Source of the DNA: Burkholderia sp. PAMC 26561
GTDB lineage: Bacteria > Pseudomonadota > Gammaproteobacteria > Burkholderiales > Burkholderiaceae
NCBI RefSeq assembly: GCF_001557535.2
Contig: NZ_CP014309.1
Coordinates: 558,001 to 622,000 of the forward strand
Direction: 5' to 3'
Length of the DNA: 64,000 nucleotides
Below, piece after piece: positions 62,287 to 64,000 of the stretch. The number at the start of each line of letters is the position of its first letter. Position 1 is the first letter of the stretch. The notes under the pieces were generated by a model. That model did not search any database and was not told the DNA's origin. It was given only the letters and a program-made list of their open reading frames with translations. A program made the translations under genes and the position numbers.

Positions 62287-63630
62287 ATGAGCCATGGAAT
62301 TGCAAGAATCGCACTGGTCGCAATTCTAAGCGGATGTCTTGCCGCATGCGGCGCGACCTCCACTGTGCCGGAAACAACCGGATTCGGTCCCGCACCGCCT
62401 CTGCCCGCTCCCGCGAAATCAATAATCACGACGGTCAATATCGCACCTGTCAGAAGCTTCAGCCAAGCGGATCGTCCAAAGGCAACGGCGGGATTCACCG
62501 TCAACGCATACGCGCGTGACCTCAATCACCCTCGCTGGCTGTACGTGCTTCCGAACGGCGACGTGCTCGTTGCCGAAGCTGACGCGCCAGAGGTACACGA
62601 TCAGACAGGCGGACCGATCAAACGGTTCACGGCGTGGGTCAGAAAGCAGGTCATGAAACGCGCGGGCGCAGGCGTACCGAGCCCCGACAAAATCATCCTG
62701 TTGCGCAAGGCGAGCGAGAGCGGCGAACCCGCGACCAAGACCGTCCTGATCGAGAACCTCCATTCGCCGTTCGGCATGGCGTTGGTCGGCAACGATCTGT
62801 ACATAGCTGACACAGATGCCCTTCTGCGGTTTCCCTATGTCGCGGGCGAAACTATGATCCATAGCCCGGGCGTAAAGGTAGCTGAGCTGCCGGCCGGTCC
62901 GATCGATCATCACTGGACAAAAAATATCATCGCAAGCGCGGACAACGCTCACTTGTTCATCACGGTCGGCTCGAACAGCAATGCCGCTGAAAACGGTATC
63001 GATGTGGAATCGGACCGTGCACGAATTCTCATTTTTGATATCAAGACAGGGACTATGCGTCCCTTCGCGACCGGTTTGCGCAATGCAAATGGGCTCGCAT
63101 GGCAACCCCAAACCGGCGAGTTGTGGACCGCCGTCAACGAACGCGACGATCTCGGCAACGACCTGGTTCCTGACTATATGACCGCAGTACACGAGGGCGC
63201 CTTTTACGGATGGCCCTATAGCTATTATGGTTCGCATGTGGACCAACGGGTGCAACCGCAGCGGCCCGATCTCGTGGCGACAGCCGTCGTTCCAGACTAC
63301 GCATTAGGCAACCATACGGCCTCGCTTGGCCTTGTTTTCTATAAAGGATCATTGTTTCCGGATCACTACCGGAACGGCGCTTTCGTCGGGCAGCATGGCT
63401 CCTGGAACCGCAAACCTCGCACAGGATACAAAGTGGTTTTCGTGCCGTTCGCCAATGGAAGACCGTCGGGTCCTCCCGAAGATTTCCTTGATGGCTTCCT
63501 CGATTCAGAAGGTCATGCGAAAGGACGGCCCGTTGGCGTCGTTGTCGATAAAGACGGCGCCTTGCTAGTCGCGGACGATGTCGGCAACGCGATATGGCGC
63601 GTTGCCCCGGGAAAAAAGAACGCTCCATAA
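62287..63630 (+). CDS. Sorbosone dehydrogenase/PQQ-dependent sugar dehydrogenase-type lipoprotein
   Basis: A 447-residue lipoprotein with AGGACCCGCGAC before its ATG. The lipobox is LAAC near residue 21. The beta-propeller carries FTVNAYARDLNHPRWLYVLPNGDVLVAEADA, NLHSPFGMALVGNDLYIADT, RNANGLAWQPQTGELWTAVNERD and HGSWNRKPRTGYKVVFVP, here cited as separate strands, the typical L-sorbosone/soluble glucose dehydrogenase family pattern. Such enzymes oxidise aldoses or aldehydes with PQQ in the periplasm. Lying 71 nt after the nickel permease on the same strand, it may belong to the lar unit's metabolic context. Confidence 0.85.
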   Translation: MSHGIARIALVAILSGCLAACGATSTVPETTGFGPAPPLPAPAKSIITTVNIAPVRSFSQADRPKATAGFTVNAYARDLNHPRWLYVLPNGDVLVAEADAPEVHDQTGGPIKRFTAWVRKQVMKRAGAGVPSPDKIILLRKASESGEPATKTVLIENLHSPFGMALVGNDLYIADTDALLRFPYVAGETMIHSPGVKVAELPAGPIDHHWTKNIIASADNAHLFITVGSNSNAAENGIDVESDRARILIFDIKTGTMRPFATGLRNANGLAWQPQTGELWTAVNERDDLGNDLVPDYMTAVHEGAFYGWPYSYYGSHVDQRVQPQRPDLVATAVVPDYALGNHTASLGLVFYKGSLFPDHYRNGAFVGQHGSWNRKPRTGYKVVFVPFANGRPSGPPEDFLDGFLDSEGHAKGRPVGVVVDKDGALLVADDVGNAIWRVAPGKKNAP

Positions 63631-63691
63631 ATTTGTCTTTATTGGTGGTTCTCAGGGCTTGGCCAGCCTGACAACGGCCCGTCCAATGGAG

Positions 63692-64000
63692 TTATTTCGA
63701 GAGCAAGCTTCCCAATTTGCGCCCGATGCCTTCTACGGCCTGCGTTGCCCCTTTCACTATCCCGCTGGCTCCCGAAGCCACCGCATTGGGAAAGCCTTTC
63801 ATGATTTCCGCGCCCACGCTCTGTGTCAGGGAAAAATGAGGGTCGCGAAGGTTGCCATCCAGTTCAAACTTGAGCTTGATGGTTCCTGAAGAGTCTTTAA
63901 GCGCCGCTACGGCTGATTTCGCTGGCACGGACGCGATGGTATCGCCCGCTTTTTTGCTTTGTGCGAGTTCTAGATTCTTGAGAACGACGGAGCCGGGGGC
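63692..64000 (-). CDS. DUF748/AsmA-like protein, C-terminal part (cut by right edge)
   Basis: The last 102 codons of a gene entering from the right edge. The C-terminus reads SVVLKNLELAQSKKAG, VPAKSAVAALKDSSGTIKL, FELDGNLRDPHFSLTQSVG, then GIVKGATQAVEGIGRKLG and SLLSK-stop. A LDGNL..P.FSL segment followed by an amphipathic, Gly/Ala-rich helix ends many AsmA/DUF748 proteins, which are large inner-membrane-anchored envelope proteins. The frame is open to the window end. It converges on the sorbosone dehydrogenase gene. Confidence 0.75.
   Translation of the reverse strand, partial: APGSVVLKNLELAQSKKAGDTIASVPAKSAVAALKDSSGTIKLKFELDGNLRDPHFSLTQSVGAEIMKGFPNAVASGASGIVKGATQAVEGIGRKLGSLLSK

Noticed and set aside
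62419..63255. Minus-strand 278-codon frame inside the sorbosone dehydrogenase gene
   Set aside because: It is antisense to a gene with clear lipobox and family motifs and has no independent support.
1..64000. CRISPR arrays, rRNA, tRNA, intact insertion sequences or phage genes
   Set aside because: No regularly spaced repeats, cloverleaf sequences, transposase or phage structural motifs were found on either strand by eye.

Overview
The window looks like a chromosomal segment from the Burkholderia/Paraburkholderia/Caballeronia group of Betaproteobacteria. The evidence is high-GC coding with Burkholderiaceae-style operons, many LysR regulators, paired DUF4148 proteins, a hopanoid side-chain cluster (hpnI/J/K/L types) and RND efflux with cognate two-component systems. 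No rRNA, tRNA, CRISPR array or intact insertion sequence was seen.

Layout. (1) 0-6 kb: an acyl-CoA cluster with a CitE-type lyase (cut by the left edge), two tandem paralogous LysR regulators, a CaiB-type CoA-transferase, a decayed HTD2-type acyl-CoA hydratase and an MHS-family MFS carrier. This set matches the itaconate/mesaconate degradation logic of CoA-transferase, hydratase and citramalyl-CoA lyase. The hydratase is broken. (2) 6-17.7 kb: accessory redox and detoxification genes: an exported Asp-nucleophile alpha/beta hydrolase, an Old Yellow Enzyme, an SDR with an AraC regulator, a TehA/SLAC1 carrier, a SAM methyltransferase, a catalase and two more SDRs. (3) 17.8-31 kb: HxlR with an amidohydrolase, a nitroreductase, an exported chorismate mutase, a TetR with a quinone oxidoreductase, a GH99-like secreted protein and a LysR, separated by long gene-poor stretches. 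These stretches contain decayed second copies of their neighbours (SDR, quinone oxidoreductase, chorismate mutase, amidohydrolase and one non-coding segment), the footprint of an old duplication and rearrangement.

(4) 31-50.5 kb: a secreted alkaline-phosphatase-superfamily protein and a large secreted protein, a heavy-metal-type two-component system flanked by two DUF4148 genes, an RND-MFP-OMF tripartite efflux operon, a frameshifted second copy of the phosphatase-like gene, a QseBC-like two-component operon led by an unknown gene, a frameshifted ferritin-like/VIT iron-manganese exporter and a cytochrome b561. (5) 50.8-56.7 kb: two convergent hopanoid-modification operons with two different HpnI-type glycosyltransferases, HpnK deacetylase, HpnJ radical SAM enzyme and an HpnL-type membrane protein.

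(6) 57.1-63.6 kb: the most interesting unit. It holds the complete nickel-pincer nucleotide (NPN) cofactor pathway larC-larE-larB, translationally coupled to a Tat-exported aldo/keto reductase and followed by a NiCoT nickel permease and a PQQ/sorbosone-dehydrogenase-type lipoprotein. No larA (the known NPN-using racemase) is in the window. The right edge cuts a DUF748/AsmA-like gene.

All calls come from reading the translations by eye; no database search was possible.
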